DNA of 64,000 nucleotides from Flavobacterium stagni. GTDB lineage: Bacteria > Bacteroidota > Bacteroidia > Flavobacteriales > Flavobacteriaceae. The stretch is from the NCBI RefSeq assembly GCF_004122105.1, contig NZ_SBKN01000001.1, forward strand, positions 310,001 to 374,000, given 5' to 3'. Positions 8,259-16,892 of the stretch are shown here, one piece after another (the stretch's first letter is position 1; each line of letters begins with the position of its first letter). Position numbers and translations under genes: made by a program. The notes beneath the pieces were generated by a model. The model had not been told where the DNA came from. It searched no databases and saw nothing but the letters and a program-made list of their open reading frames with translations.

Positions 8259-9959
8259 ATGCGCTGGAACTTTCACTCAAAGCCGAATCCCTCCGCCGTA
8301 CGCCATTTGATGGACGTACTGCAAGTCGATGAACTCGTAGCCAACTTATTGGTTCAACGCGGCATCACCTCCTACGAAGAAGCTAAAGCTTTTTTTCGTC
8401 CAACCTTAAACGACTTACACAATCCGTATCTCATGAAAGATATGGAACAAGCGGTGTTTCGTATCGAACAAGCCATAAACAACCGAGAAAATATCTTGGT
8501 GTTTGGCGATTATGATGTTGATGGTACAACAGCCGTTTCTTTGATGGCCTCCTACCTTCGTAGTTTTTATCCCAATGTGGCTACTTATATTCCCGACCGC
8601 TATGCCGAAGGCTACGGCGTGTCCTACCAAGGAATCGATTTTGCCGAAGACAACGGGATGACTTTAATCATCGCCTTGGATTGCGGCATTAAATCCATCG
8701 ATCATGTTAATTACGCCAAAGCCAAAGGCATTGATTTCATTATCTGTGACCACCACCGCCCCGGCGACACCTTGCCCGATGCCGTGGCCGTTTTGGATCC
8801 TAAACGAGACGATTGTAGTTATCCCTATGACGAACTCTGTGGATGTGGCGTCGGATTTAAATTGATTCAAGCTTTGTCGGAACGCCGTGGGCAAACCATT
8901 TTGGATTTAATACCCTATCTCGATTTGGTCGCCACAGCAATCGCTGCTGATATTGTGCCTATCACGGGTGAAAATCGGGTGTTGGCCAAATTTGGCTTGC
9001 AAGTCATCAACGAGAATCCGAGAGCCGGCATCAAAGCCTTGCTCACACAAGTCAAAAAAAGCGAACTCACCATTACCGATGTCGTATTTATCATAGCGCC
9101 GCGCATCAACGCCGCGGGTCGTATCCAACATGGAAACGCGGCCGTGAGTTTGTTGACCGAAATGAACTTGGAACAAGCCGTTCAATTTGCCGCCGACATT
9201 GAACAACATAACAAAGACCGTCGGGAATTGGACAAAACCATCACCGAAGAAGCGTTACGTCAAATTCAGGATTTGAACGAAACCGAACGTTTTACCACTG
9301 TAGTCTATCAAGAAAATTGGCACAAAGGCGTCATCGGAATCGTGGCTTCTCGCCTCACCGAAACCTATTACCGTCCGACTATCGTGTTTACCAAAAGCGG
9401 CGATAAACTGGCCGCCTCCGCGCGTTCGGTCAAAGATTTTGATTTGTACGAAGCTTTGGAAGCGTGTAGCGAACACCTTATTCAATTTGGCGGGCATAAG
9501 TATGCGGCTGGAATGACCTTATATGAAGAAAACTATCCGGCCTTTAAAGCCGCTTTCGAAGAAGTGGTCAAAAAAACCATTGACCCCAACCTTCTAATTC
9601 CTGAAATAGCGGTCGATGCTGAAATACAATTTTCAGAAATCACACCCAAACTGATGCGGTTGTTGAAGCAATTCGAACCTTTTGGTCCTGGAAATATGAC
9701 GCCCACCTTTTTGGCCCAATCCGTGTATGATACAGGCTATGGAAAACGTATTGGTAGTGACGAAACCCATCTTAAACTCAACCTCAAACAAGGCGTTTCT
9801 GAAACCTTGGGCGCTGTAGGATTTGGCTTGGGCGAAAAGTTAAAGTTGACACAAAATCGCCAAAAAATCGATGCTGTCTTCTGTTTGGATGAAAATGAAT
9901 TCAACGGTTCCGTAACTTTGCAACTCCGATTGAAAGATTTACAACACCATAATGACTAA
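8259..9959 (+). CDS. recJ: Single-stranded-DNA exonuclease RecJ
   Basis: 566 residues. A DHH-family 5'-3' exonuclease acting in recombination and mismatch repair. The metal-binding motif FGDYDVDGTTAV supplies Asp84, 86 and 88; LDCGIKS gives another Asp; CDHHRPGD holds the DHH at 164-166. The DHHA1 domain follows with IAPRINAAGRI and the GG(H) motif in QFGGHKYAAGM, then a C-terminal OB-like domain. Length fits bacterial RecJ. The last 8 bases overlap the start of the following MFS gene, so the two share a transcript. Confidence 0.97.
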   Translation: MRWNFHSKPNPSAVRHLMDVLQVDELVANLLVQRGITSYEEAKAFFRPTLNDLHNPYLMKDMEQAVFRIEQAINNRENILVFGDYDVDGTTAVSLMASYLRSFYPNVATYIPDRYAEGYGVSYQGIDFAEDNGMTLIIALDCGIKSIDHVNYAKAKGIDFIICDHHRPGDTLPDAVAVLDPKRDDCSYPYDELCGCGVGFKLIQALSERRGQTILDLIPYLDLVATAIAADIVPITGENRVLAKFGLQVINENPRAGIKALLTQVKKSELTITDVVFIIAPRINAAGRIQHGNAAVSLLTEMNLEQAVQFAADIEQHNKDRRELDKTITEEALRQIQDLNETERFTTVVYQENWHKGVIGIVASRLTETYYRPTIVFTKSGDKLAASARSVKDFDLYEALEACSEHLIQFGGHKYAAGMTLYEENYPAFKAAFEEVVKKTIDPNLLIPEIAVDAEIQFSEITPKLMRLLKQFEPFGPGNMTPTFLAQSVYDTGYGKRIGSDETHLKLNLKQGVSETLGAVGFGLGEKLKLTQNRQKIDAVFCLDENEFNGSVTLQLRLKDLQHHND

Positions 9960-11208
9960 AAACGATCCCTACGAAGCGTTACGCTTTCGCGAATTTAATT
10001 TCTTCCTCCTCATGCGCTTTGCCTTGGTCTTTGCCTGGTCCATGCAATTTGTCATTATCGAATGGGAAGTGTATTCCATGACGAAAGACCCGCTATCGCT
10101 GGGAATTATTGGTTTGATGGAAATTATTCCTGCGGTAAGTATGGCTTTATTTGCCGGACATATCGTCGATCAAAGCGAGAAAAAAGGGTTGTTGGCCAAA
10201 TGTTTGATGGCCTTTTCTACCATTAGTCTCGGTTTATTTTTAGTCACAATCCCCGGAATAACGAAAGGCTATTCTACCCAAACGGTGCTCTATACCATTT
10301 ACGGCTTGGTGTTCTTGGGCGGCTTGGTTCGGGCCTTCATCACGCCTTCCGTATTTTCACTTTTGGGTCAGTTGATTCCCAAAAAGGTGTACCCTAATGC
10401 TTCCACTTGGAGCAGTTCGGTGTGGCAAATCGCTGCGGTTACGGGTCCGGCCCTTTCCGGAATTGCGATTCGGTATTTTGGCGTCCATTTTTCGCTTTGC
10501 TTTGTGTTTGGCTGTACGGTTTTGGCCTTACTTTTCCTTACTCAAATTGAAAGAAAACCCATTTTGAACACCAAAATAGGCGAGCCCATCATGCAAAGTT
10601 TGAAAGAAGGCGTGCGCTTTGTTTTTCACAATAAAACCATATTAAACGCGATTACGCTGGACATGATTGCCGTACTATTTGGCGGTGCAATCGCATTACT
10701 TCCCGTATTTGCCCAAGATATTTTAAAAGTAGGTTCCGAAGGATTTGGTATTTTGCGGGCGGCCCCAGCTGTGGGTTCGTTTCTGACGATGATTCTCGCT
10801 GCTTACATTCCCTTAAATAAAAATGCGGGCATGAAATTGTTGGTGGCCATATTTCTGTTTGGCGTGTGTATGATTGTGTTCGGACTCTCCACCTACTTCT
10901 GGGTTTCAGTAGCGGCACTGTTTTTAAGTGGCGTATTTGACGGTGTTTCTGTGGTCATCCGCCAAACCATATTACAATTGGAAACGCCTGATCACATGCG
11001 CGGAAGGGTGTCTTCGGTGAATTCCATTTTTGTGGGTTCGTCCAACGAACTCGGGGCGTTTGAAAGTGGCTTGACCGCCAAATTAATGGGAACGGTGACG
11101 GCTGTGGTTTTTGGCGGCACAATGACTCTATTGACGGTAACCGCAACGGGATTTCTCTCTCCTTCCTTCCGGAAACTGGACATTCATAAAAAAATTGAAG
11201 AATTGTAA
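9952..11208 (+). CDS. MFS exporter (EntS/DUF894-like)
   Basis: 418 residues with about 12 hydrophobic helices. The loop after helix 2 (AGHIVDQSEKKGLL) is an MFS motif-A relative, and a late segment LETPDHMRGRVSSVNSIFVG is typical of the EntS/enterobactin-exporter type family. It belongs to inner-membrane drug or siderophore efflux proteins; the substrate cannot be told. It overlaps recJ by 8 bases in another frame. A palindromic repeat lies just downstream. Confidence 0.87.
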   Translation: MTKNDPYEALRFREFNFFLLMRFALVFAWSMQFVIIEWEVYSMTKDPLSLGIIGLMEIIPAVSMALFAGHIVDQSEKKGLLAKCLMAFSTISLGLFLVTIPGITKGYSTQTVLYTIYGLVFLGGLVRAFITPSVFSLLGQLIPKKVYPNASTWSSSVWQIAAVTGPALSGIAIRYFGVHFSLCFVFGCTVLALLFLTQIERKPILNTKIGEPIMQSLKEGVRFVFHNKTILNAITLDMIAVLFGGAIALLPVFAQDILKVGSEGFGILRAAPAVGSFLTMILAAYIPLNKNAGMKLLVAIFLFGVCMIVFGLSTYFWVSVAALFLSGVFDGVSVVIRQTILQLETPDHMRGRVSSVNSIFVGSSNELGAFESGLTAKLMGTVTAVVFGGTMTLLTVTATGFLSPSFRKLDIHKKIEEL

Positions 11209-11245
11209 TTATTAGGCAGCACACACTTTGGCTTTCTAATGACTA

Positions 11246-11317
11246 CTGTCCCGCTCTTTGCTATATCCCCGATAAAAATCGGGGGATGCTCCCGAGACTT
11301 CGGGACGATCGGGGCTG
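11246..11317. repeat. REP-like intergenic repeat, copy B
   Basis: Starts ctgtcccgctctttgctata and contains nested inverted repeats: ccccgat/atcgggg around a poly-A loop, and tcccgag/cttcggga. Its opening matches copy D at 43 kb (cgtccggctttccgctata). It sits just after the MFS gene and could also act as its transcript end. Confidence 0.6.
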
Positions 11318-11368
11318 AATCGACGTACCGTTTTCAAATCATGAAGGTAAAAACCGTATCTTCACTTC

Positions 11369-12313
11369 ATGAAGCCACTATTTTCAACGCTATTTCTCTG
11401 CCTACTCCTATCTCTTGCTCCTGTTTCACGGGCACAAAGCCAACACTATTTACTTCTAGATGAAGAAACCAGCGAATTTTTACCTGAAGTGAATTTTCAT
11501 CTTTTTCACCAAAAAAAGAAAGTCTTTGAAGGCATCTCCCCCGAAAAAGAAGCACTTATGCTACCCCAAATTTCCTTTGACTCCATCGCGTTTTCCAAAC
11601 TTAATTTCGAAACCAAAGGCGTATCCCGAGATAGCTTGACCGATATTATCTTTCTCAAGAAAAAAATCTACGAATTGGATGAAGTGGTCATTGGAAATCA
11701 TCCAGAAAAAATAACATTGGGCGAACAAGGCCGTATTTTACCTAATTCAAGAGGAATGTACATCCAAAAACAGCTTATGTTTGGCATCCTTCTTACGAAT
11801 AATAATGGGTCAGATTTAGCCTTAGAACAAGTGCAATGGTATGTGAAAAAAGTGGTGCATACGACGCGCTATCGGATTTTGTTTTATAAAGTTACCGTAA
11901 ACAATTCCGTTCCACAACGCACCTTTATCAGTCCATTTCAAGCGATTCCTGTTTATATTTCACCTATTCAAACAGTAGTGCCCAAACAAAAAAACAAAAT
12001 CATTACACCCATTGATTATGTCATGACAAAAGGCGAAGAAGTGTTGGTTGCTTTTGAATTGGTCGACTATTTGGACGAAAATCAAAAAGTGATTCAACCG
12101 CCTGTAGAAGAACAAACTTTGATTAAGTTTCAATGTTCGGAAGAAACAAACTTTTATACCAAATACCGCGATTTAGTGACTCAAAAAGATACGGAAGAAT
12201 TATACAATGCCAATGTTTGGATCAACTATGATTTTGCCTTTCAATTTTTCAAAAAACCGAGTAAAAGTAGTATCCGAACACCCGCCGTTAACTTGATTGG
12301 CCGAAAATTATAA
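11369..12313 (+). CDS. Exported protein of unknown function
   Basis: 314 residues with a clear signal peptide (MKPLFSTLFLCLLLSLAPVSRAQS, cleavage about residue 22). A short regulatory-domain-like segment (about 25-115) ends in KKIYELDEVVIGN, the phrase that closes carboxypeptidase-regulatory-like modules before a TonB plug, but no plug or barrel follows. The rest is predicted beta-rich with no motif I recognise. The start ATG lies inside an interrupted dyad, CATGAAG (11340-11346) / CTTCATG (11364-11370). The gene ends 6 bases inside the end of lpxH on the other strand. Confidence 0.8.
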   Translation: MKPLFSTLFLCLLLSLAPVSRAQSQHYLLLDEETSEFLPEVNFHLFHQKKKVFEGISPEKEALMLPQISFDSIAFSKLNFETKGVSRDSLTDIIFLKKKIYELDEVVIGNHPEKITLGEQGRILPNSRGMYIQKQLMFGILLTNNNGSDLALEQVQWYVKKVVHTTRYRILFYKVTVNNSVPQRTFISPFQAIPVYISPIQTVVPKQKNKIITPIDYVMTKGEEVLVAFELVDYLDENQKVIQPPVEEQTLIKFQCSEETNFYTKYRDLVTQKDTEELYNANVWINYDFAFQFFKKPSKSSIRTPAVNLIGRKL

Positions 12314-13054
12314 TTCGAATTTTTCTAAAGAAAATTGCGTTCCATCAAAAACGCCATAAGTAAAATAGCCCACCCAATCGCCGAGATTGATATAGGTTGA
12401 TTGCTCATTTAAAGCAATTGTCATCGGCAAGTGGCGGTGACCAAAGACAAAATAATCGAAGTGTTGGGTTTCCAGTTTTCGTTTGCAGTATTGTACGAGC
12501 CATTCGTTGTCTTCGCCCAAAAACTTCACATCGGATTCTCCCGATATCAATTTGTTTTTTACAGAAAGATATTGGGCCAATTTCACCCCGACATCGGGAT
12601 GCAACCAGCGGTACAACCATTTGGAAAAAGGATTCGTGAATACTTTTTTCATGCGCTTGTAGCCTTTATCACCTGGACCTTTGCCGTCGCCGTGACCAAT
12701 TAAAAACGACTTCCCATGAAAAGTGAATATTTGATTGTCGTGGTAAACGGGAATGTTCAATTCTTTTTCAAAATAATCACCCATCCACAAATCGTGGTTC
12801 CCTACAAAAAAGTATATCGGAATACCGCTGTCGCGAATTTCGGCTAACTTTCCGAGAACGCGCACAAAGCCTTTAGGCACTACGGTTTTGTATTCGAACC
12901 AAAAATCAAATAAATCGCCGAGTAAAAAAATAGCTTCGGCATCTTGCTTTACCGAATCAAGCCACGCCACAAATCGTTGTTCGCGCGGGAAACTCGCTTC
13001 AGGTGTGGGTGCACCCAAATGTTGGTCGGAAGCAAAATAGATTTTCTTGGTCAT
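12308..13054 (-). CDS. lpxH: UDP-2,3-diacylglucosamine diphosphatase LpxH
   Basis: 248 residues. A calcineurin-like metallophosphoesterase that hydrolyses UDP-2,3-diacylglucosamine to lipid X in lipid A synthesis. All metal-binding blocks are present: FASDQH (D10, H12), LLGDLFDFW, FFVGNHDLW, LIGHGD and FGHRH. The region from about 125 to 200 is the LpxH helical cap (YKRMKKVF, NPFSKWLYRWLHPD). It starts 2 bases after the queD stop, so the two form an operon. Confidence 0.93.
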   Translation of the reverse strand: MTKKIYFASDQHLGAPTPEASFPREQRFVAWLDSVKQDAEAIFLLGDLFDFWFEYKTVVPKGFVRVLGKLAEIRDSGIPIYFFVGNHDLWMGDYFEKELNIPVYHDNQIFTFHGKSFLIGHGDGKGPGDKGYKRMKKVFTNPFSKWLYRWLHPDVGVKLAQYLSVKNKLISGESDVKFLGEDNEWLVQYCKRKLETQHFDYFVFGHRHLPMTIALNEQSTYINLGDWVGYFTYGVFDGTQFSLEKFEL

Positions 13055-13056
13055 AT

Positions 13057-13509
13057 TTAGGAATTATCAGAAGCATACCATTCGGCATAAGACGTTTCCG
13101 TTTCTTGTAAACGTAAAGAGAATAATTGAATGTTTTCGGGAAGTCGGCTTCGAATTTTAGCTGCAAAATCAATCACCATATTTTCACTGGTGGGTTGGTA
13201 TTCTACCAAAATCACATGATGCCCACGCGTTTGGAGTTCGGCTGCTAACTCAATATGGGGCGTATTTTTATTAAATACTGTCGCGTGATCAAACACATCG
13301 ACGATTTCTTCTTTTACGATTTTCTTTAGATCAGAGAAATCGATCACCATCCCGTATTTTACATTGGAAGTATCGGTAATCGGCTTACCAATCACGGTAA
13401 CGGATAATTTATAGCTATGCCCGTGAACATTTTTACATTTTCCATCATAGCCATATAGGGCATGACCGGTTTCAAAATTGAATTGTTTGGTAATACGAAT
13501 CGTACTCAT
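13057..13509 (-). CDS. queD: 6-carboxytetrahydropterin synthase QueD
   Basis: 150 residues. Converts dihydroneopterin triphosphate to 6-carboxy-5,6,7,8-tetrahydropterin on the way to queuosine. Zinc ligands H16 (NFETGHAL), H29 and H31 (NVHGHSY), the catalytic Cys25 four residues before HGH, the FDHATVFNKNTP block and the PTSENM(V) motif are all visible. It is placed between a small membrane protein gene and lpxH on the same strand. A TAnnTTTG box at 13527-13534 gives it a promoter of its own. Confidence 0.95.
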   Translation of the reverse strand: MSTIRITKQFNFETGHALYGYDGKCKNVHGHSYKLSVTVIGKPITDTSNVKYGMVIDFSDLKKIVKEEIVDVFDHATVFNKNTPHIELAAELQTRGHHVILVEYQPTSENMVIDFAAKIRSRLPENIQLFSLRLQETETSYAEWYASDNS

Positions 13510-13526
13510 AAGGTAAATTTACTCGG

Positions 13527-13534
13527 CAAAAATA
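13527..13534 (-). promoter_or_regulatory. -7 box of queD-lpxH
   Basis: The minus strand reads TATTTTTG, giving a leader of roughly ten bases before the queD ATG at 13509. Confidence 0.45.
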
Positions 13535-13538
13535 CGAT

Positions 13539-13712
13539 TTATTCTAAATCCTTGCGGTTTTTGGAACGGTAATACATCCAATAGGCGGCACCGGCTAATA
13601 GGACAAAAGGTAGAATATTACCTATCCATACCCCAATGGCATAACCACTATCGGGTGCGTTTTTCAGTTTTTGATCGATGTTGACCGCTTGAACGAGAGC
13701 AAAAAATGTCAT
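13539..13712 (-). CDS. Small single-span membrane protein, 57 residues
   Basis: This is a short frame read directly from the minus strand. The protein opens MTFFALVQAVNIDQKLKNAP, continues DSGYAIGVWIGNILPFVLL and ends AGAAYWMYYRSKNRKDLE. One membrane helix (about 26-46) is followed by a basic tail, so the C-terminus should face the cytoplasm. Flavobacterial genomes carry many such single-span proteins and I cannot assign a role. It sits between a terminator (13738-13770) and queD, on the same strand as queD and lpxH, so it could be the first gene of that unit. Confidence 0.6.
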   Translation of the reverse strand: MTFFALVQAVNIDQKLKNAPDSGYAIGVWIGNILPFVLLAGAAYWMYYRSKNRKDLE

Positions 13713-13737
13713 GTTATAAAAGTATACTCAAAGGTAC

Positions 13738-13770
13738 AAAAAAGGCCACCCATCGGACAGCCTTTTGTGT
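13738..13770 (-). terminator. Terminator of the Omp28-like lipoprotein gene
   Basis: The stem AAAAGGC (13740-13746) / GCCTTTT (13760-13766) ends on the minus strand in TTTTTTGT, nine bases after the stop at 13779. Confidence 0.7.
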
Positions 13771-13778
13771 TATTTTTC

Positions 13779-14612
13779 TTAAGGATTTTCTTGGAAACTT
13801 TGGTTCTCATTGGCATGAGCGGCCCGTGCATTAATCGCAATATTATCGGACGCTTTGGTCAAGAAAGCCACAAAACTGATGTTGGCAGGATTGGCAATAT
13901 TAGCTGGCACCGGAACCGAAAAATTACGCGTAACGGTTGCTCCATTCACTGTACCAGTTATTGCTTCACCGGTAATATCGGTTAACGAAGCGCGCAATAC
14001 GTGATTGTGTTCAAAATTGGGTATCGGATTCACACCACCGTACAAATCACTGTAGTAATTGCGTTGGTTATAATATAATTTGTCTTCTAAAAGGTACACG
14101 ACCAATTTCAATCCTTCATAATTATCTAAGCATTTTACTTTGACATCCAAATTGATATTCCCGTTGGACACTGTTGAATTCATCGCCAAACCTATAGTGG
14201 TATTGTTACCTGTAAGGTCTAAAGCTTGTTGTACATTGGAAGTTTCAGGAAAACTCCATACAATCATACGGTTTAAACGCGACACAGGTAATGCCAACTG
14301 AGATGTGGGTAAAATCAAATTTTTCAATGGCGCAATATCCGCATAATGATACGGATCGTTTCCGTTGTGAATGGCAACAGATACCACTTTATCAGAAACC
14401 GCTTTAGCTTCTTCAATGGCCCAAGCCACGCGTGTACAGTTTCCACACCATGTTCCCGTGTAATCTTCAATGAGAACATTTTTTTTCAAATATCCCGAAA
14501 CAGGTGGCGCTGTAGCAGAGCCATCGGGACGGTTTTCTACAATGATGGTATCTTGACAAGAAACCAGCACAATTACAGCAATAAAAAGGGTGCTTAATGC
14601 CTTAAAATTCAT
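13779..14612 (-). CDS. Omp28-related lipoprotein with thioredoxin-like CxxC
   Basis: 277 residues. The lipoprotein signal is MNFKALSTLFIAVIVLVSC with C19 as lipid site. A thioredoxin-type start follows: KNVLIEDYTGTWCGNCTR, with C56 and C59 as CxxC, then a beta-rich Omp28-like C-terminal domain (NFEHNHVLRA motif near 205). Proteins of this family sit on the outer membrane of Bacteroidota; a thiol-disulfide role is inferred from the CxxC. It diverges from the tlpA-like gene across 99 bases, putting two CxxC proteins back to back. It ends in its own terminator. Confidence 0.88.
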   Translation of the reverse strand: MNFKALSTLFIAVIVLVSCQDTIIVENRPDGSATAPPVSGYLKKNVLIEDYTGTWCGNCTRVAWAIEEAKAVSDKVVSVAIHNGNDPYHYADIAPLKNLILPTSQLALPVSRLNRMIVWSFPETSNVQQALDLTGNNTTIGLAMNSTVSNGNINLDVKVKCLDNYEGLKLVVYLLEDKLYYNQRNYYSDLYGGVNPIPNFEHNHVLRASLTDITGEAITGTVNGATVTRNFSVPVPANIANPANISFVAFLTKASDNIAINARAAHANENQSFQENP

Positions 14613-14711
14613 AGCTAATCAATGCATTAGTTTTATAGTTACAAATAAAAAGAAAAATCCTTTACTATTTATAAGATTATTTATTTATTTGTACGACAAT
14701 ACCAAACAAAC

Positions 14712-15188
14712 ATGAAAAAACTAATCGTATTTCTCTTCTTTTTTAGCATTTTATCAAATGCACAAACGGCCCTACCTGAAGTTACCCTTACCAACTTGGA
14801 AGGCAAATCCATCGAACTGAAAAAAGAATTTGCTGAAAAAGACAAATTGTATATTTTCTCCTTTTGGGCGACATGGTGTGGCCCATGTATCAACGAGTTG
14901 GACGAACTTAACGACGTTGTTGAGGATTGGAAAAAAGAATTAAACCTTCAAGTTATCGCTATTTCAACCGATGATGCGCGTACGCAAAAGCGGGTAAAAC
15001 CATTAGTCAACGGAAAAGGTTGGGGCTACACGATCTTATTGGACACCAATCAAGACTTAAAACGCGCCCTAACTATTGTCAATATTCCTTATACAATTGT
15101 AGTGAAGAATGGACAAATAGTTCATATTCAAAACGGTTATGTCCCCGGAAGTGAAAACGAATTATTAGCGAAATTGAAGCAATTATAA
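14712..15188 (+). CDS. TlpA-like thiol-disulfide oxidoreductase
   Basis: 158 residues with a signal peptide (cleaved near LSNAQ, residue 17). The thioredoxin fold has the active site FWATWCGPCINEL (C56, C59) and the cis-proline region VNIPYTIVV. TlpA/ResA proteins act in the periplasm, reducing disulfides, often of apocytochrome c or partner proteins. Here the two following genes, with gaps of 2 bases and 1 base, encode a DUF6029 barrel and a diheme cytochrome c. Cytochrome maturation or a redox relay in the envelope is therefore a reasonable inference. Confidence 0.92.
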   Translation: MKKLIVFLFFFSILSNAQTALPEVTLTNLEGKSIELKKEFAEKDKLYIFSFWATWCGPCINELDELNDVVEDWKKELNLQVIAISTDDARTQKRVKPLVNGKGWGYTILLDTNQDLKRALTIVNIPYTIVVKNGQIVHIQNGYVPGSENELLAKLKQL

Positions 15189-15190
15189 TC

Positions 15191-16891
15191 ATGACTAAAA
15201 AACACCTTTTAAATACTACGCTAGCGCTTTTTATTTCGGCTACAACATTTGCACAAACGGAAGAAAAACCTAAAGAAAAAGGAACATTAAGTGGCGGAAT
15301 TGAGTCCAACATTCAATGGTATTTAAACGACAAAGGATTAAAAGACGAATACAACAATCCAACTGTTCATCCTGTAGAACCGTTGCGTTCGAATAGTTAC
15401 CTCTTTTTAAATTATACCTATAAAAAATGGGTAGCAGGTATTCAAGGTGAAGCCTACGAGCAGAATGCCTTGTTGAACATGAACCCCAAATACAACGGCA
15501 CCAATTTAGCGACCTACTTTGTTCAATACAAAGGAGAAAAATTGGATGTAACTGCAGGTTATTTTTACGAACAATTCGGGAGCGGATTGCTTTTCAGAAG
15601 TTGGGAAGACCGTGCTTTGGGTATCAATAATGCTCTTCGAGGAGGTCGTGTACTATTTAAACCTTCTTCATCTTTTACGTTAAAATTAATTTATGGGAAA
15701 CAACGTACAGGTTTCGATGTAGCCCATTCGGATATTTTTGGCGGGGATTTTGAATGGGGACTTTCCAAATTGTTTAAATGGGAAACCACGGAGTTCACTT
15801 TGGGCGGAAACTATGTGGGACGATATGAAAAAACGGATGTTGTTGACCCAAATTTTGATGCTTTAACCAGCGGATTTTCTGGCAGAATTAATCTTTCCCA
15901 TAATTCGGTTTATTTCTCAGCTGAATACGATTACAAAACCAAAGATGCCGTAGTACAAGCGCCCGGCCAAATCGATAACCGATTAATTAAACCGGGAAGT
16001 GCCCTCTTAGTCAATGCTGGTTTTTCCAAAAAAGGATTTGGAATTGACGGTACGTTTCGCAGGCTGGAAAACATGAGTTTCTTTTCAGAGAGAGCGGCCA
16101 AAGGGAATATTTATAATGATCGCATCATGAATTTTATTCCGAGTTTGACGAAACAACACCATTATAATTTAGCAAACATTTACGTTTATCAAGCACAACC
16201 TAATGTATTGCTAGCGGGTTCTGACTTCGTGAAAGCGGGAGAAATTGGTGGTCAAATTGATATGTTTTATGACATCAAAAAAGGGACGAAACTGGGCGGT
16301 AAATACGGCACAAAAATCGCGGCCAACTTTTCCAATTACAATGCTTTAAGCGGCACTTACTACATCTATAATCCGCAAGATTACAAAACAGATTTCTTTG
16401 GGTTTGGCCAACGCATGTTTGCTGATTTCAATGTAGAAATCACAAAAAAATGGAACCCAAAATGGCAAACTATTTTGAGTTATATCAACCAATATTACAA
16501 TAAGAAATACATTGGTGATGCTGAAGGAGAAGTAAAAACGCACATCATTGGTGCCGATGTCATTTATAAATTTGAAAAAGGGCAATCGTTGCGCTTCATG
16601 GGCGAACACATGTGGGCGGATCACGACCGAAAAAATTGGGCAGCAGCTACTTTAGAATTTAATTTCAATTCTAAATTTTCCATGTATGTGTATGATTTGT
16701 ACAACTATGGCAATGATTTAGACTATTACCGCAATCATTATTATAATATTGGTGGTTCGTTCCGCAAAAAAGCCTCACGCTTGTCTCTCAATTATGGTCG
16801 TCAACGCGGTGGTTTGGTTTGTGTTGGAGGTGTTTGTCGATTCGTGCCTGAAAGTTCAGGTCTAACCGTAACCTTTAATACTTCATTCTAA
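15191..16891 (+). CDS. DUF6029 family outer-membrane barrel protein
   Basis: 566 residues with a signal peptide (about 22 residues, ending TTFAQ). The rest is a succession of alternating beta strands with aromatic girdles, characteristic of an outer-membrane barrel, and it ends in SGLTVTFNTSF with a terminal Phe. The pattern NSYLFLNYTYKKWVAGIQGE and the GYFYEQFGSGLLFRSWEDRALGIN block fit the family named DUF6029. Function is unknown. Its fixed place between a TlpA-like protein and a cytochrome lipoprotein suggests a channel or scaffold for an envelope redox process. Translationally coupled on both sides. Confidence 0.85.
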   Translation: MTKKHLLNTTLALFISATTFAQTEEKPKEKGTLSGGIESNIQWYLNDKGLKDEYNNPTVHPVEPLRSNSYLFLNYTYKKWVAGIQGEAYEQNALLNMNPKYNGTNLATYFVQYKGEKLDVTAGYFYEQFGSGLLFRSWEDRALGINNALRGGRVLFKPSSSFTLKLIYGKQRTGFDVAHSDIFGGDFEWGLSKLFKWETTEFTLGGNYVGRYEKTDVVDPNFDALTSGFSGRINLSHNSVYFSAEYDYKTKDAVVQAPGQIDNRLIKPGSALLVNAGFSKKGFGIDGTFRRLENMSFFSERAAKGNIYNDRIMNFIPSLTKQHHYNLANIYVYQAQPNVLLAGSDFVKAGEIGGQIDMFYDIKKGTKLGGKYGTKIAANFSNYNALSGTYYIYNPQDYKTDFFGFGQRMFADFNVEITKKWNPKWQTILSYINQYYNKKYIGDAEGEVKTHIIGADVIYKFEKGQSLRFMGEHMWADHDRKNWAAATLEFNFNSKFSMYVYDLYNYGNDLDYYRNHYYNIGGSFRKKASRLSLNYGRQRGGLVCVGGVCRFVPESSGLTVTFNTSF

Positions 16892-16892
16892 G

